A stretch of DNA of 20,032 bases, taken from contig ATSW01007851.1 in assembly GCA_000444245.1 (NCBI GenBank), positions 1 through 20,032 of the forward strand. The letters run 5' to 3'. Of this stretch, positions 18,559-20,032 are shown piece by piece. Numbering within the stretch: the first letter of the stretch is position 1; each line of letters opens with the position of its first letter. The translations under genes were made by a program, and so were the position numbers. Source of the stretch: Botryllus schlosseri (taxonomy: Eukaryota > Chordata > Ascidiacea > Stolidobranchia > Styelidae). The notes under the pieces were generated by a model, which was not told where the DNA came from, did not search any database, and saw nothing but the letters and a program-made list of their open reading frames with translations.

Positions 18559-18610
18559 GATTATAGTACCTGCCGATAGGCTATTTCCTTTTTCGTAATG
18601 CCACGTTTGC

Positions 18611-18616
18611 AATAAA
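18611..18616 (+). promoter_or_regulatory. Nup107 poly(A) signal AATAAA
   Basis: A canonical AATAAA lies 53 nt after the stop codon and is followed about 20 nt later by a GT/T-rich stretch (cagtgtgttttttag), the usual arrangement of cleavage signal and downstream element. This implies a very short 3' UTR ending near 18630. Confidence 0.8.
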
Positions 18617-18769
18617 GCCTGCTTTCTGAAACAGTGTGTTTTTTAGCAATTGGATCGCCTTCATGTTGATATTGATCATTCAAAAACATGAAAGACGTAA
18701 CGAGTTAAGTCTGTCTCATTACTGCCTGTCAGGGGCGGTACCAGTATCCGCTGGCAGCCAGCCTGGAGC

Positions 18770-19060
18770 CAGGGTTGTAATAACTCCTGTGACTTGAACT
18801 TGACTCGATCCAAAGTTTCTCATATCAGGACGGATAATAATTGAAAAATATAAAACAACGCAGTCTTTTATTTGTCATAATAGTCACGTTTAGAGTGAGA
18901 AAAATAGTGTATTATAAATCGAAGACATTCGATATCAGCCAAGAGTTTCACAGAAGTGAATTGAACCTGACGTGAACTCGATAAACTGTGAACACTTAGA
19001 CTCGACCCTTTTGATCCGCGACCCAAACTCTGAGTTCAAAATGACTTGGTTACAACCCTG
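18770..19060. mobile_element. CAGGGTTGTAA-family element with both ends (copy f, 291 bp)
   Basis: It begins cagggttgtaa and ends ttacaaccctg, an 11-bp perfect terminal inverted repeat. It is flanked by cctggagc at 18762-18769 and cctgaagc at 19061-19068, an 8-bp target duplication with one mismatch. It has no coding capacity. Its size, CAGGG ends and 8-bp duplication mark it as a hAT-type miniature element. It lies just downstream of the Nup107 poly(A) site. Its interior differs from copies a and c, which points to a subfamily. Confidence 0.85.
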
Positions 19061-19068
19061 CCTGAAGC

Positions 19069-19676
19069 ACAGTTACGTTCACAACGGTGGAATTTCATAC
19101 TAATATTACAGATGATAGGCCAACCAGTTTTTTCCATGATACACAATTGCAATTCGGCAAAACTAGACAGTAACAGCCCCTTACAAAATGATCATTAAAA
19201 CACTAATTACACGACTCATGCGTGACATAACACACATTATTCAATTTCATTTGTATGAACCACTCCGAGCAATAGATATGGAATTGGTTCTTTACGCGTA
19301 CCTGTACATGTAGGATGCTTCAATATTGAATATTCTTCAACTATGACAAGGTTTAATATCCTAGTGAGGTTTCCGGTGAAAACCATCTCCAATACCCAAT
19401 CAATCATAAAAAAGGCATATGATATAATTTATGCTCTTCTTGCAATCACGTTTTATAAGCGAGTACTCTTGTCAAGCATTGCAGCTACAGCACATTTCAA
19501 CAGAGTCAATCCACAGCTGCAAGACAAATTTGACGCAATTCCAACCCGTAGAACCGAAGGAATTTGAGTTTTTTCAGTGATAATTCTGGGATTACCCACA
19601 GGCCAGGCTATTTTTGCGAATCCAAAATTTCAACTGCGATAACTTCAACCGGTTGAAAGTGATCAAAAATTGTGAA
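19069..19676. other. Downstream intergenic stretch
   Basis: This is AT-rich DNA after the 291-bp element. A 74-codon open frame at 19343-19567 shows no family features. No start of a neighbouring gene is seen. Confidence 0.4.
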
Positions 19677-19870
19677 GCATGGTCCTTCAAGACAAATTAG
19701 CAATTTCATGGGGTTGGCAGTACAATTTGAATAAATATTTTATTGATAAATTCAAAATTTTTAAACTCTGGTCGTCCACATCTGCGAATTGGAATAGAGT
19801 CAAATTTGGTGTAGTGTTTTTTCAGGCAACGCAACACTTTAATCACCACCCGGAATCCAAAAAAAAAGGT
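19677..19870 (+). repeat. About 150-bp-monomer repeat, copy 3 (diverged)
   Basis: agcaatttcatggggttggc and gtacaatttgaat, then gaattggaatagagtcaaat, ttggtgtagtg and ttttttcaggcaacgcaaca follow the same order as the copies at 7905 and 17345, with a second monomer starting near 19823. It is more diverged than the other two. Confidence 0.62.
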
Positions 19871-20032
19871 TATTTGTGAACACTATTTCACAGGCATTGC
19901 CTGACAAATATAACTATTTTTGGTCTTCCGTCACTCGGTAGTTATGCACTACGCAGTCCCAACACATTCATAGTTCGTACTACGACTAGACCATCTCAGA
20001 CACCTCAAATACTCGCTTGAGCATGGCTGATC

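Noticed and set aside
18729-18769. caggggcggtaccag as a full hAT element start
   Set aside because: Only about 15 bases resemble a hAT terminus, and no matching end or target duplication was found. It is kept only as a hint in the findings.
19343-19567. 74-codon open frame downstream of Nup107 as a neighbouring gene
   Set aside because: No family features, no promoter or splice signals, and low-complexity AT-rich surroundings.

Overview
This window is animal nuclear DNA. It carries the 3' half of the gene for the nucleoporin Nup107, split into nine + strand exons joined by GT-AG introns, with a stop codon and an AATAAA poly(A) signal. The exons join without a break in frame (1563 nt, 520 residues plus stop), and I recognise the product by remembered similarity to human Nup107 along its whole length. 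The AT-rich background, mostly sub-kilobase introns (one of only 58 nt) and heavy load of small hAT-type DNA transposon remnants point to a non-vertebrate metazoan. I cannot name the lineage from this sequence.

Layout. 1-10150: no recognisable exon. It holds AT-rich sequence with (AATTCTAAT)-type repeats at the left edge, a CpG-rich block (about 830-1500), a cluster of nested palindromes (3829-3930), a perfect 39-bp hairpin (5339-5428), a hAT-like terminus (about 6285-6318), an unexplained 157-codon open frame on the - strand (6588-7061), a reversed CAGGGTTGTAA-family mobile element (7613-7885) and a 150-bp-monomer repeat (7905-8110). 10150-18635: the Nup107 exons at 10400-10627, 11738-11956, 12729-12921, 13522-13776, 14459-14547, 16798-16991, 17596-17734, 18255-18431 and 18490-18558. 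Their introns are filled with three copies of one hAT-derived element (10695-11511, 13168-13430 reversed, 14679-15259), several CAGGGTTGTAA-family copies, a ten-unit minisatellite and an inverted repeat pair. 18636-20032: an intact-looking 291-bp CAGGGTTGTAA element with a near-perfect 8-bp target duplication, then AT-rich sequence with another 150-bp-monomer repeat.

The only well-supported host gene is Nup107, a scaffold subunit of the Y-shaped (Nup107-160) complex of the nuclear pore. The most unusual features are structural. Mobile elements lie within about 7-40 nt of several splice sites, where they may supply branch-point or polypyrimidine sequence. Inverted repeat copies flank exons 1+2 and exons 4+5, an arrangement known to favour back-splicing. 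No new enzyme, defence or secretion system is visible.
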